DNA from: an uncultured Myxococcales bacterium
GTDB taxonomy: Bacteria > Myxococcota_A > UBA9042
Assembly: GCA_903929795.1 (NCBI GenBank)
Contig: CAIYWC010000195.1
Coordinates: forward strand, 40,318-104,317
DNA length: 64,000 nucleotides
Reading direction: 5' to 3'
Shown: positions 42,193 through 50,954 of the stretch, one piece after another
How the letters are laid out: each line of letters opens with the position of its first letter
Position numbering within the stretch: position 1 is the stretch's first letter
The notes under the pieces: generated by a model
Databases searched by the model: none
What the model was told of the DNA's origin: nothing
What the model saw: the letters and a program-made list of their open reading frames with translations, nothing else
Made by a program: the position numbers and the translations under genes

Positions 42193-43187
42193 CAGGTCGC
42201 GTGCCAGATCACCGGCAGCGCCATGTCGGACAGCATCCACAGCCCGCCGTCCTGCGCCCAGCCGATCGCCTCGCCGTGCGGCTCATCGGGCACCGGCCAG
42301 CGCTGCCAGGCCACGCGCGACAGGCCCGCGCGCGTCGCATCCGCCGGTCCCGCCAGCAGGGCGCCTAAATCCGCAACGAGAACACGGCCATAGGTCCGCA
42401 GCGCCAGCATCTTCCCATCCGGGTGCAAGTCCGCCCCGGTCACCCGGAGCGCCTCGCCGTGATCCGCCAGCTCGTCGCGCAGATCCAGCGTCCCCAGCAT
42501 CTCCACCGCCGGCTTGTCGCCCAGCGTCACGCGATACACATTGGAAGTCGCGTCGTTGCGCTTGCTGAACAGCACCACGCGGGTGTCCGGCAGCACGATC
42601 ATCGCCTCGATATCCTCCGGTCCCGCCGGCAGCGCGAACGGAAAGACTTCAACCTCGCACTTGACCTTCAGCGTGTCATCCTCGCCCGGCGCGGGCAGGG
42701 CGTGCGGCTCAGGCCAGCGCAAAATATGCAGTTCTTTTCGATCGTTGTGGTTATCGCCGGTGTCCGCCAGATAGAGACACACCGACTCACGCGCCGCGCC
42801 AAGAGCGCCGCAGGGGCCGACCGCGATGTCCTCCCAGTCCGTGCTCGGCACCTTCTTGAGTTTCCACGACGCGAGCCGCTTGCCGGCCGCTGAAATCGCG
42901 TACACGCGCGCCTTGTTGCCGCTGTCGTTGTGCACCCAAAGCACGTCCGGCAGGCGCCGGCTCGCCGCCACGCCGCTCAGCTCTGCCAGCGCCGGGTCCG
43001 TCGCGCGACCGGTCGCCACGATCTGCGGCAGCGCGCACGGCGGGGCAAAGGCCAGCTGCGGCGCCGTCTGCACGACCACCGGCCCCGTCGGCGTTCCCAC
43101 CGATTTCTCCTGTGAATGCGGAGGCTTGCCGCACGCCACCGCCAGCGCCAGCACCGTCAGCTGCTTGGTCATTGTCCGTTGCCGCAT
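42153..43187 (-). CDS. Beta-propeller lipoprotein
   Basis: Lipoprotein of 344 residues (lipobox AVAC, about residue 24) predicted to be a beta-propeller. It has the sequence LSGVAASRRLPDVLWVHNDSGN, DWEDIAVGPC, LYLADTGDNHNDRKEL, PEDIEAMIVLPDTRVVLFSK and ADLHPDGKMLALRTYGRVLVAD, reminiscent of esterase-like phytase and SdiA-regulated propellers that bind Ca or a ligand, but no catalytic assignment is possible. The ATG at 43187 is preceded by GAGGCGG at suitable spacing; a second ATG 15 bp on is weaker. The 3' end overlaps the cyclase gene by 40 bp on opposite strands. Confidence 0.78.
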   Translation of the reverse strand: MRQRTMTKQLTVLALAVACGKPPHSQEKSVGTPTGPVVVQTAPQLAFAPPCALPQIVATGRATDPALAELSGVAASRRLPDVLWVHNDSGNKARVYAISAAGKRLASWKLKKVPSTDWEDIAVGPCGALGAARESVCLYLADTGDNHNDRKELHILRWPEPHALPAPGEDDTLKVKCEVEVFPFALPAGPEDIEAMIVLPDTRVVLFSKRNDATSNVYRVTLGDKPAVEMLGTLDLRDELADHGEALRVTGADLHPDGKMLALRTYGRVLVADLGALLAGPADATRAGLSRVAWQRWPVPDEPHGEAIGWAQDGGLWMLSDMALPVIWHATCQPLPAAPSPTSR

Positions 43188-43433
43188 CCTGACCGCCTCG
43201 CGCTTGCCCGACCAGCTTATACACTCCCGACCGAAGCGCGAGATCAAACCTTGTCGATCCGCGGCGTGCCACCGGACGTGCGCGCTTGCGGTCCCGGTCC
43301 GAAATGCACCAAGTCTAACCGGGAGAATCTGGTGTCCGACACAGGTCAGCATGTTCGGCCCGTCGCGCGCCGCTGTCCACTGCCCCTCGTGCCGCGCAGG
43401 GCGTTGTGGCAAACTCAGTCGCGGGAGGCGACG

Positions 43434-46046
43434 ATGCGGCGGCGATACCTGGAGACGATGCTGACAGCGCTGCTGTGCGCGTTGGCGCTGCCAGCCGCGG
43501 CGCAACCGGCGGACGTACAGCCGCCCGAGCTGCGGCATTTTGAGGCGGCGGCGTGGCCAGCGGGCGTGCCGCACGTCCAGGCTGCCGTGGTGCTGGAGCT
43601 GCAGATCGACGCGGTCGGGCACGTGACGGGCCAGACGGTGATCGAGAGCGCGGGCGCGGCGTTTGACCAGTCGGCGCTGGCTGCGGCGCGCAAGCTGACG
43701 TTTCAGCCGGCGTTGCAGGGCGACAAGGCGGTGCCGGTGCGCATCCGCTTTCGCTTCGCGTTCGACCCGGACACGGAGCATCGGCCGGTGACGCCCTCGC
43801 TGGGCCGCTATGACCGCCGCGACCTGGAGACGTCGCCGTCGGGCTTCGCCAGCCTGACCGGGCGGATCGTGGAGCGTGGCACGGGTCGTGCGCTGGCGGG
43901 CGCGCTGCTGCTCGCGCGGGGGCCCAAGGGCGCGCGCGACGTGGAGATTGTCGCCGATGCCGACGGCCGTTTTCGGTCCGGGCTGTTGGTCGCGGGGATC
44001 TGGCTGCTGCAGCTGCCCGCGGGCGATTTTGACGCCCAAACGCGCAAGGTTGAAGTCAAGGACGGCGAGACGAACGATGTGCTGCTGCGGGCCCAGCGCG
44101 TGTCGGACGTGTACCGCGCGTCGGCCGAGGCGCCACCGGAGCCGGGCGAGATGACGCGGCGATCGATGTCGGCGGAGGAAATCCAAAAGGTTCCAGGTGT
44201 TTACGGCGACGCGCTCAAGGTCGTTCAAAATCTGCCGGGCGTCTCGCGGCCGGCGCCGCTGACCGGCGAGATCGTGGTGCGCGGCTCGGCGCCCTCGGAG
44301 ACGCTGCTGGCCATCGAGGGCGTGCGCGTGCCGATTATCTACCACTTCGGCGGACTGTATTCCGTTGTAAATACAGACATTTTGGAGGCGGTTGACTTCC
44401 TGCCCGGCGGCTATCCGGCGTCCTGGGGCCGCGAGCTCGGCGGTGTGCTGAATGCGCGGCTGAAGACGCCAACCGACGAGCCGCGCTGGCATGGCTACCT
44501 GGAGGCGAACGCGTTCCACGTCGGGCTGTTCCTGGAGGCGCCGCTGGGGCCCAACACGACGCTGTCGATCGCCGGCCGTCGGTCGTACATCGACACGCTT
44601 TTGCCTTTCGTTATGAATACTTTTTTTCCAACTGTGAACTTACCATTCACGCTTGCGCCGCGGTATTATGATTATCAAGTGAAATTTGACCATCGCTTTG
44701 ACAAGCACACCTCGCTGACGGTGCTCGGCTTGGGTTCGGACGACGCGCTCGCGCTCGTGTCCAAGGACCCGGCGGACGGCATCGACCCGAACACCGCGGG
44801 CAAGATCTCCAGCGTCACGCGTTTTGCCGGCGGCATTGGCATCTTGCGCCACGACGGCGGGACGTGGACCTCCAAAACTACGCTCGGCGGCATCTGGGCG
44901 GAGTCCGACACGGCGATCGCCAGTTTGCTGCGGTTCAACCTGCAGGCGATGCAGCTCTCCTTGCGGCAGGATTTCACTTTTGGCAAAGGTCCCGTGCAGT
45001 TACGCACCGGATTGGATATTGAACATCAGCAAATGTGGTTTGACGCCTACGCGCCCCAGGGCCGCGCGACGGAGGAGGGACCGGCGACGGACAACGCCGC
45101 GGCCAACGCCATGAGCGTGTTCGTCAAGGACAGCCTGCCGATGTTTTCGCCCGCGGCGTGGTTCGACATGGTCTGGAAACCCGATGAAAAGTGGGAATTC
45201 GTGCCCGGCATGCGGCTGGACGGGTATGTCGGCAACGCGCCGGACGTGACGCTGCTGCCGCGGTTCAACGTGCGCCGCAAGCTCAGCGACCAGTGGATCC
45301 TGAAAGCGGCGACCGGCATGAGTTCGCAGCGACCGCAAGTCTTTCAAATCGTCAATACTTTTGGCAATCCGTACCTGACGAGCAGCCGCAGTTTTGAGGT
45401 CGCTGCCGGCGCGGAGTGGCTGCCGACGGCGTCCGACAGCGTCGATGTCACGCTGTTCTACAAGCGGCTGTGGAATCTGACGGTGCTGTCACCGGGGCTG
45501 TTCCCGGACGTGCCGTACATCAACGGCGGCACCGGCCAGGTCGTGGGCATGGAGCTGATGCTGCGCCACAAGATGTCCGGGCGCTGGTTCGGCTGGCTGG
45601 CTTATACGCTGCAGCACGCGGTGCGTTCCGATGGCCCGGGTCAGCCGGAGCGGCTGTTTGATTGGGATCAGACGCACATCCTGACGGCGGTCGCCAACTA
45701 CAAGATCGGCAGCGGCTGGGAGGTCGGCGGGCGCTTCCGGCTGGTCAGCGGCAACCCGTACACGCCGGTCGGCACCGCGGTCTGGAACGAGCAGAACGAC
45801 ACGTGGAACGCCGTCGCGTCGAACTGCGTGAACTGCGCGCGTCTGCCGGCGTTTCATCAGCTTGACCTGCGGGTGGACAAGAAGATTACGTTTGACCACT
45901 GGATCCTGGACCTCTACCTGGACGTGCAAAATGTCTATAATTACCGCAGCCCAGAGGACGTGACCTACAATTATGACTACACCCAGAGCGGCTGGTTCGG
46001 TGGCCTGCCGATCATTCCATCGCTGGGCGTGAAGGGCGAATTTTGA
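43434..46046 (+). CDS. TonB-dependent outer-membrane receptor with N-terminal TonB-like domain
   Basis: Outer-membrane receptor of 870 residues. After a signal peptide (ends PAAA/Q, ~23), residues ~25-110 form a TonB C-terminal-like domain (VPHVQAAVVLELQIDAVGHVTGQTVIESAGAAFDQSALAAARKLTFQPAL). This is followed by a carboxypeptidase-regulatory-like Ig domain (~125-205), a plug domain (VQNLPGVSRPAPLTGEIVVRGSAPSETLLAIEGV), and a C-terminal beta-barrel of about 500 residues ending in Phe (VKGEF), as needed for BAM insertion. Start at 43434 has GGGAGG upstream. The ligand is unknown: no siderophore or vitamin genes are adjacent. A second TonB-like protein (46056-47801) is encoded convergently right after it. 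Confidence 0.9.
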   Translation: MRRRYLETMLTALLCALALPAAAQPADVQPPELRHFEAAAWPAGVPHVQAAVVLELQIDAVGHVTGQTVIESAGAAFDQSALAAARKLTFQPALQGDKAVPVRIRFRFAFDPDTEHRPVTPSLGRYDRRDLETSPSGFASLTGRIVERGTGRALAGALLLARGPKGARDVEIVADADGRFRSGLLVAGIWLLQLPAGDFDAQTRKVEVKDGETNDVLLRAQRVSDVYRASAEAPPEPGEMTRRSMSAEEIQKVPGVYGDALKVVQNLPGVSRPAPLTGEIVVRGSAPSETLLAIEGVRVPIIYHFGGLYSVVNTDILEAVDFLPGGYPASWGRELGGVLNARLKTPTDEPRWHGYLEANAFHVGLFLEAPLGPNTTLSIAGRRSYIDTLLPFVMNTFFPTVNLPFTLAPRYYDYQVKFDHRFDKHTSLTVLGLGSDDALALVSKDPADGIDPNTAGKISSVTRFAGGIGILRHDGGTWTSKTTLGGIWAESDTAIASLLRFNLQAMQLSLRQDFTFGKGPVQLRTGLDIEHQQMWFDAYAPQGRATEEGPATDNAAANAMSVFVKDSLPMFSPAAWFDMVWKPDEKWEFVPGMRLDGYVGNAPDVTLLPRFNVRRKLSDQWILKAATGMSSQRPQVFQIVNTFGNPYLTSSRSFEVAAGAEWLPTASDSVDVTLFYKRLWNLTVLSPGLFPDVPYINGGTGQVVGMELMLRHKMSGRWFGWLAYTLQHAVRSDGPGQPERLFDWDQTHILTAVANYKIGSGWEVGGRFRLVSGNPYTPVGTAVWNEQNDTWNAVASNCVNCARLPAFHQLDLRVDKKITFDHWILDLYLDVQNVYNYRSPEDVTYNYDYTQSGWFGGLPIIPSLGVKGEF

Positions 46047-46055
46047 CACCGCTCA

Positions 46056-47801
46056 TCAGTCATTCGCCAGCAAAAACGTCTGGTTGAACGGCTTGGGCTC
46101 CGCGAGGATCGGCAGGCCGCGAATCGCCAGGAACTTCGCCTCGATGCACTCGGCCAGCATCCCCACCGCGCCCACGACCTGCACTTGGGTCACGGTCCCT
46201 GCGGTGCCGACGGTGAAATTGACGCGGATCTTCCCGCCTTCATTCGGGTTTTCGCGCAGCACCGCCTCGTAGCACGCCTTGACCTGCCGGGCGCGGCCGG
46301 CGATCTTGCGGGCGATCAGCTCCTTTTCACCCGAGCCGTCGTCCGGACCTTCCGGCGGATACAGCTTGCAGATCGGCTCGCGCGGCGCCGTCGGCTGCGT
46401 GCGGATGACGTCGGGCTCGCGCGGCCCCAGGCTCGTCCGCTTGGCGACAATCCGCTCCGCCGTGCGCCCTTCGCGCGGGCCATTTTCCAGTTGCAGCCCG
46501 CCCTGGCCAGGCCCGCCAGTCTGGTCCTCCTGCGCGCCGCCAAACGTCGTCGCCGCGCGCGTATCCGCGGTCGGGTCGTCCTGGAACAGCTTCACGGCCG
46601 CGCCGTTGTGATCCTGCAATGACGCGGCGATCGTCCCCGCCAGCGCGCGGGCGTTGCGCGGCGCCTCGTCCCCGGGCGCGTGCGCCTGCGTGCGTTCCGG
46701 GTGCGCGTCCGCGTGCGCCTTGCGCGGATCGGCGCGCGTCGGCGGCTGCAGCGGCGCCGGCTGCTCAGGCTGCCCCGGATCCGGCTTCGCCGGCACGGTC
46801 GGCGGTTCCTCCACATGCGGAATCTCAATTTCAATCGTGTGGTTATCAGCCAATTCAGCAGGTACTACTTTGTCGACGAACTGGCCGTTGCGCCGCTCGT
46901 ACAGCAGCGCCTGGCCCACCAGCGCGCCCACCAGCAGCACCGCGGCAAGCAGCGAGGCGGTCCACGCTGGCTCCCGCAGCAACGGCGCCGCGAGGCGCTC
47001 CTGCCAGCCACGCGCCCGCGGCATCGGCACCGTCACCGATTGCCGCACGACCTGAAACAGCAGCGTGTGCGCGCCCAGCGTCAGCCGACCGCGCGCGCCG
47101 ACGGGCAGCGGACACGTCACCACGCCGCGCACCAGCCTGGCCTTGCCCTGCGCAAGCAGCTGCGCCATGTCCATCGGCCCCGAGCCCAGCGCCACGCGCA
47201 GGGCTTGGCCATCCGGCGCCGCGACGACAAAATCGCCGCGTCTTGACCGCAAAAACGTGACCGGCGGCCCCTGATAGTCGTCGTCCGGCAGTACCAGGTC
47301 GAGGCGCTTTTGGTGGCCCACCGTCAAGCGCTTGCCGACATCGAAGACGCGGTCGCAAATCAGTCGCTCGTCGTGGACGAGCCCCAGCCGCAGCACGACT
47401 TGTTCCCGGGTCACCAGCGGCGCGGCGTCCGCCGCCACGAACTGAAAGAGCAGCGTCAAATCCCCGAGTTGCAGAGATCCGCCAGGCAGGCCGTCGACGA
47501 GCACGGCGCGCTGGCCGTGGCTCAGCTGCGGCGGTTGAGGCTCCGGCGCACCGCGCAGGCTGATGGCAGCTCGCGGGTCTTCCGGCAGCGCCAGCCAGTA
47601 GCGCGAGTCATGCAACAGCAGGAAATCCAAGCGCTCTGGCGCGTCGGGACAGCGCGCCGACGCCAGCTGGACGGTACAATCCGCGCGCGTGCCGATGGCG
47701 ACCTCGCGCCGCCGGTCGAGGATCTCGTCGTGGATCAGCTGGCCGCGCCAGGCGACGCCGATGCGAACGTGACTGTTTTCACATGCTTTTTTGCCGACCA
47801 T
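46056..47801 (-). CDS. FHA-like / AgmX-PglI C-terminal domain TonB-like protein
   Basis: Protein of 581 residues: two N-terminal FHA-like or beta-sandwich segments (~10-110 and ~120-265), one transmembrane helix (~285-310, WTASLLAAVLLVGALVGQALL), a Pro/Glu-rich spacer (~325-400), then the C-terminal domain (~490-581) of the AgmX/PglI type: ARQVKACYEAVLRENPNEGGKIRVNF, GTVTQVQVV and ECIEAKFLAIRGLPILAEPKPFNQTFLL. In myxobacteria related proteins are linked to adventurous gliding and to TonB-like force transmission. No signal sequence, so the N-terminus is cytoplasmic and the C-terminus periplasmic. It ends 9 bp from the receptor gene, convergently, suggesting a functional pair. Confidence 0.85.
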   Translation of the reverse strand: MVGKKACENSHVRIGVAWRGQLIHDEILDRRREVAIGTRADCTVQLASARCPDAPERLDFLLLHDSRYWLALPEDPRAAISLRGAPEPQPPQLSHGQRAVLVDGLPGGSLQLGDLTLLFQFVAADAAPLVTREQVVLRLGLVHDERLICDRVFDVGKRLTVGHQKRLDLVLPDDDYQGPPVTFLRSRRGDFVVAAPDGQALRVALGSGPMDMAQLLAQGKARLVRGVVTCPLPVGARGRLTLGAHTLLFQVVRQSVTVPMPRARGWQERLAAPLLREPAWTASLLAAVLLVGALVGQALLYERRNGQFVDKVVPAELADNHTIEIEIPHVEEPPTVPAKPDPGQPEQPAPLQPPTRADPRKAHADAHPERTQAHAPGDEAPRNARALAGTIAASLQDHNGAAVKLFQDDPTADTRAATTFGGAQEDQTGGPGQGGLQLENGPREGRTAERIVAKRTSLGPREPDVIRTQPTAPREPICKLYPPEGPDDGSGEKELIARKIAGRARQVKACYEAVLRENPNEGGKIRVNFTVGTAGTVTQVQVVGAVGMLAECIEAKFLAIRGLPILAEPKPFNQTFLLAND

Positions 47802-48175
47802 TGGCCCCTCCCGGCCCAATCGTCGCGATGGGCTGCAGGTGGGACGCGCGGTGGGCGGAATCGATCTGCGGGGCGGGCAGGGCAGCGGCGAGTTCGTGTG
47901 ACATCTTGCGGCGACGCGCGGCAAAAATCGCCGGAACGCGAATATCCCGCATCCCTCCCGCCCGGGCGGCGTGGTCCGCCCATACCCCAAAAACGCCAAA
48001 GGCGCCGAGGTTGGCCCCGACGCCTTCAGCACTTTCTGAACCAGCCGCCAGCGCGCCTTTTTGAGCGCTGCGTTCCGCAACCGACGGTTTTGCCGGTGGT
48101 TCTGGCTCGCGAGCTAGCGCGCCCGCCCTCAGCGCGGCACGCTTGTCGCCTCCAGGTATTCGGCGACGGTCGGGC
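47802..48175. other. 374 bp gap upstream of the TonB-like gene and downstream of glnII
   Basis: No convincing protein gene is seen here: the frame of the TonB-like gene stays open leftward to ~48080 but with a sequence that has no family character. Two minus-strand hairpins are present: 47999-48026, a 12 bp stem with two mismatches next to AAAAA (47989-47993, T-run on the minus strand), and 48040-48062 (CAGCGC/GCGCTG on the minus strand). The first is a candidate terminator for glnII, about 150 bp after its stop; the rest is presumably promoter sequence for the TonB-like gene. Confidence 0.4.
47989..48026 (-). terminator. Candidate terminator for glnII
   Basis: On the minus strand AAGGCG...CGCCTT pairs across a TTGG-type loop (about 12 bp stem with two mismatches, 47999-48026). 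A shorter perfect CGCC-TTT-GGCG hairpin leads directly into five T (minus strand, 47989-47993). It lies 150 bp downstream of the glnII stop. Confidence 0.35.
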
Positions 48176-49177
48176 CTACTTTTCCCGCGAACAGACCGTG
48201 TTGGTGATCAGCCGCGTCACGACGTACGGGTCCATGTTGGCGCACGGGCGGCGGTCCTCGATGTAGCCCTTGCCGTCGACGGCGACCTGCCACGGGATGC
48301 GCACCGACGCGCCGCGGTTGGACACGCCGTACTTGAACTGCTTGTAGCTGCAGGTCTCGTGCTTGCCCGTCAGACGATCCTCGATGCCGTAGCCGTAGTT
48401 GGCGATGTGCAGCTCGTGCTCCTCGCCCAGCGCCTTGGCGGCGTTTTCGCACGCGACGATCGACTCACGCATCTTCTTGGTGGAGAAGTTCGTGTGCGCG
48501 CCCGCGCCGTTCCAGTCGCCCTTGACCGGCTTGGGCGCCAGCGTTGCCGACACGCCGTAGTTCTCCGCGATGCGGTACAGCAGCCAGCGGGCCAGCCACA
48601 TGTGGTCGGAAACCGTGACAGGATCCGCCGCGCCGATCTGGAATTCCCATTGCGCCGGCATCACTTCCGCGTTGATGCCTTCAAACAGCAGCCCGGCGTC
48701 CAGACACGCCTGCATGTGCTCTTCCACAATGTCGCGGCCGAACACTTCATCTGCGCCGACGCCGCAGTAGTAGCCGAATTGCGGCGCGGGAAAGCCGTTG
48801 TCCGGCCAGCCCAGCGGCTTGATGCCTTCAAAAAACGTGTATTCCTGCTCGATGCCGAACCAGATGTCCGCCGCCTTGTACTTCTCGGCCACCGCGGTCA
48901 GCTTGGCGCGCGTGTTGGTCGGGTGCGGCGTCATGTCGATGTTCAGCACTTCGCACATCACAAGCTTGTCGTCGCCGCCGCGGATCGGGTCCGGAACGAT
49001 GCAGACGGGCTTGAGTACGCAGTCCGACGCGTGGCCTTCCGCCTGGTTGGTCGACGAACCGTCAAAGCCCCAAATCGGCGGCTCTTTGCCCTTCTTGACG
49101 ATCTTGGTCTTGCAGCGCAGCTTCTGGGTCGGCTCCGCGCCGTCCATCCAAATGTATTCGGCTTTGTAAACGCTCAC
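48176..49177 (-). CDS. glnII: Glutamine synthetase type II (eukaryote-type)
   Basis: Makes glutamine from glutamate, ammonia and ATP. The 333-residue protein is of the short GSII class shared with eukaryotes and some bacteria (rhizobial GlnII) rather than the ~470-residue GlnA: KTKIVKKGKEPPIWGFDGSST, WFGIEQEYTFFE with metal-ligand Glu, EVMPAQWEFQIG, WLARWLLYRIAENYGV, KGDWNGAGAHTNFSTKKMR and NRGASVRIP are all diagnostic. It lacks the Tyr adenylylation site of GSI. Start is the GTG at 49177 behind GGAG, giving MSVYKAEYIW; no ATG fits. The stop comes shortly after NTVCSREK. Confidence 0.94.
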   Translation of the reverse strand: MSVYKAEYIWMDGAEPTQKLRCKTKIVKKGKEPPIWGFDGSSTNQAEGHASDCVLKPVCIVPDPIRGGDDKLVMCEVLNIDMTPHPTNTRAKLTAVAEKYKAADIWFGIEQEYTFFEGIKPLGWPDNGFPAPQFGYYCGVGADEVFGRDIVEEHMQACLDAGLLFEGINAEVMPAQWEFQIGAADPVTVSDHMWLARWLLYRIAENYGVSATLAPKPVKGDWNGAGAHTNFSTKKMRESIVACENAAKALGEEHELHIANYGYGIEDRLTGKHETCSYKQFKYGVSNRGASVRIPWQVAVDGKGYIEDRRPCANMDPYVVTRLITNTVCSREK

Positions 49178-49327
49178 GGTGGTCTCCTGTTGGCTCGTCC
49201 CGAGGGACAATGTTGGCGCGTCCGGTGGGGACATGCGTGCGGGCAGTGGAACGCGACCCTTGCCGCGGGCCGAAACTACCAGCGATCTGTTTCTGAAATG
49301 TGTCCAACTGCGTGACAAGCCTGTTTC

Positions 49328-49356
49328 TTGGCATGCCGTCCAAGCGGTTCTAGCAT
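49328..49356 (+). promoter_or_regulatory. Candidate sigma70-type promoter for the zinc-ribbon gene
   Basis: TTGGCA at 49328-49333 and TAGCAT at 49351-49356 are separated by exactly 17 bp, 27 bp before the ATG at 49383. It lies in the divergent gap shared with glnII. No sigma54 -24/-12 element or NtrC-like site was recognised for glnII. Confidence 0.42.
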
Positions 49357-49382
49357 AGTCGCCCAGGAAGGTGTATCGCCCC

Positions 49383-49817
49383 ATGACCAACGCATTCACG
49401 CCGCCGCAGTCGTCCCCGCCGCCGCCGCGTCGCGCGCCGGGAGATGAACAAATTCGCGATGTTGTCGTGCAAGTGCGCGGGCAGGGCGGGCTGACGACGC
49501 AGGCGACGCTGCACATCGCTTCGCTGACCGACCGCGCGCGCTTCATGCGGGCGACCAGGACTTCCGCGCTGCTGTTTGGCCTCGCCGTTGTGTCGCTGCC
49601 GATTCCGCCGATCCACTGGATCCTGGTGCCGGGTTTTCTGATCGCCGCCATCGTCTCGTTTTTCGTACGGATTCGCACCGATGAGCTGCTGGAGGGCCAC
49701 GTGACGTGCCCCAAGTGCCACGGCGCTTTTGACGTCGAATCGCAGCCGCCAAGCTGGCCGCTGGACCAGACCTGTCACCACTGCAAGGCGCAGCTCGTCG
49801 TCGCGCCGCTGACCTAG
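49383..49817 (+). CDS. Small membrane protein with C-terminal zinc ribbon
   Basis: Protein of 144 residues with a Pro-rich cytoplasmic N-terminus, two hydrophobic segments (~60-75 and ~80-95, AVVSLPIPPIHWILVPGFLIAAIVSFF) forming a hairpin, and a C-terminal ribbon CPKCHGAFDVE...CHHCKAQL with four Cys in CxxC pairs. This looks like a metal-binding zinc ribbon. Function not known; such proteins often regulate or scaffold other factors. A longer in-frame start (GTG at 49371) exists, but the ATG at 49383 sits 12 bp after AAGGTG. Followed after 18 bp by ddl. Confidence 0.72.
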   Translation: MTNAFTPPQSSPPPPRRAPGDEQIRDVVVQVRGQGGLTTQATLHIASLTDRARFMRATRTSALLFGLAVVSLPIPPIHWILVPGFLIAAIVSFFVRIRTDELLEGHVTCPKCHGAFDVESQPPSWPLDQTCHHCKAQLVVAPLT

Positions 49818-49835
49818 CCAAATCCGAGGTTGTCC

Positions 49836-50864
49836 ATGAATCACAAGCGCTTGCGCATCGCGGTCCTGCACGGCGGGCCATCTTCCGAACACGATATTTC
49901 CGTGTGGAGCTCGCGCGGCGTGCTGCAGACACTGCGCGAAGCCGGCCATGAGACGCTGGCGGTCTTTGTCGATCGCGGCGGACGCTGGCACTTGACGGCC
50001 ATGGGCGACGCCGGCATCGCGGTCGGCGACGGACTGGATTTGCTGCAAGCTGTCGCGGACTTGCGTGGCAAAGTCGACCTGTGTTTCCTCGGTTTTCACG
50101 GCAACTACGGCGAGGACGGGAAGGTGCAGGCGGTGCTGGAGCTGGCGGGCCTGCGCTACACCGGTTCGGGCGTGATGGCGAGCGCGCTGGCGATGGACAA
50201 GACCGTCGCGCGGCGCGTGTATGCGGGCGTGGGGCTGCCGGTCGCTGGCGCGGTTGAACTGCCGACGGCGGGCCTGCGCACGCTGGCTGGAGCGCAAGGC
50301 GCGGCGAAAAAGCTGATTGCCCAGCTGGGCTTGCCGGTCGTGGTCAAGGTGCCGACGGGTGGTTCCAGCGTAGGCGTGGAGATTCCGCGTGATGAGGCGG
50401 CGGTGGTCGCGAGCCTGCAGCGGCTGGGCGCGGACGCGGGCACGTTGCTGTGCGAGCAGTTCGTCAGCGGCGTCGAGATCACCGCGGCGGTGCTGGAGCG
50501 CGCGGACGGTTCGCTGGAGAGCCTGCCGATCGTCGAGATTGTGCCCAAGAGCGCATTTTTCGACTACGAATCGAAGTACCAGACCGGCGGCAGCGAGGAG
50601 ATTGTGCCGGCGCGGATCCCGGCGGAGGCCACCGCGCAGGCGCAGCGCAATGGCGCGCTCGCGCATCGGGCGCTGGGCTGTGCCGGCTATTCGCGGACGG
50701 ACCAAATCCTGCAGCCTGACGGCGCACTGGTGCTTCTGGAGACAAACACGTTGCCGGGGCTCACGCCCGCGTCGCTGCTGCCCAAAGCGGCAGGCGCGGT
50801 GGGCTTGACGTACGGCGCGCTGCTGGACCGGGTCATCGCCGCGGCCCTACGCACTGATCGCTGA
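49836..50864 (+). CDS. ddl: D-alanine--D-alanine ligase
   Basis: Makes the D-Ala-D-Ala dipeptide for peptidoglycan; ATP-grasp enzyme of 342 residues. Signatures: VLHGGPSSEHDIS at the N-terminus, LCFLGFHGNYGEDGKVQAVLEL, YTGSGVMASALAMDKTVAR, VVVKVPTGGSSVGVEI (ATP-grasp Lys and Gly loop), and the C-terminal SRTDQILQPDGALVLLETNTLPGLTPASLLPKAA with catalytic Arg, Asp, Glu and Asn. The ATG at 49836 is preceded by GAGG. The residue set is the standard D-Ala one; a VanA-like D-Lac preference is not indicated. Confidence 0.95.
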   Translation: MNHKRLRIAVLHGGPSSEHDISVWSSRGVLQTLREAGHETLAVFVDRGGRWHLTAMGDAGIAVGDGLDLLQAVADLRGKVDLCFLGFHGNYGEDGKVQAVLELAGLRYTGSGVMASALAMDKTVARRVYAGVGLPVAGAVELPTAGLRTLAGAQGAAKKLIAQLGLPVVVKVPTGGSSVGVEIPRDEAAVVASLQRLGADAGTLLCEQFVSGVEITAAVLERADGSLESLPIVEIVPKSAFFDYESKYQTGGSEEIVPARIPAEATAQAQRNGALAHRALGCAGYSRTDQILQPDGALVLLETNTLPGLTPASLLPKAAGAVGLTYGALLDRVIAAALRTDR

Positions 50865-50954
50865 TCGCGACACGCAAGCCTCATTCGACGATTTTACTTG
50901 ACGAAACGCGCAGTTTTGCTTGATGCTCGCCGGCCGCACCCGAGGTCCCCGCGT

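Noticed and set aside
47802..48175. A possible N-terminal extension or extra gene upstream of the TonB-like protein
   Set aside because: The open frame to ~48080 is Arg/Pro-rich without motif; GGGAGGGG precedes the ATG at 47801, where the FHA-like sequence starts.
48129..48190. Continuation of a glutamine-synthetase-like reading in another frame just past the glnII stop
   Set aside because: The run of similar residues is too short to call a frameshift; the annotated stop gives a plausible family length.
49178..49382. A sigma54 promoter or NtrC site for glnII
   Set aside because: No TGGCAC-N5-TTGC-type element was found on the minus strand; only the plus-strand sigma70-like element is convincing.
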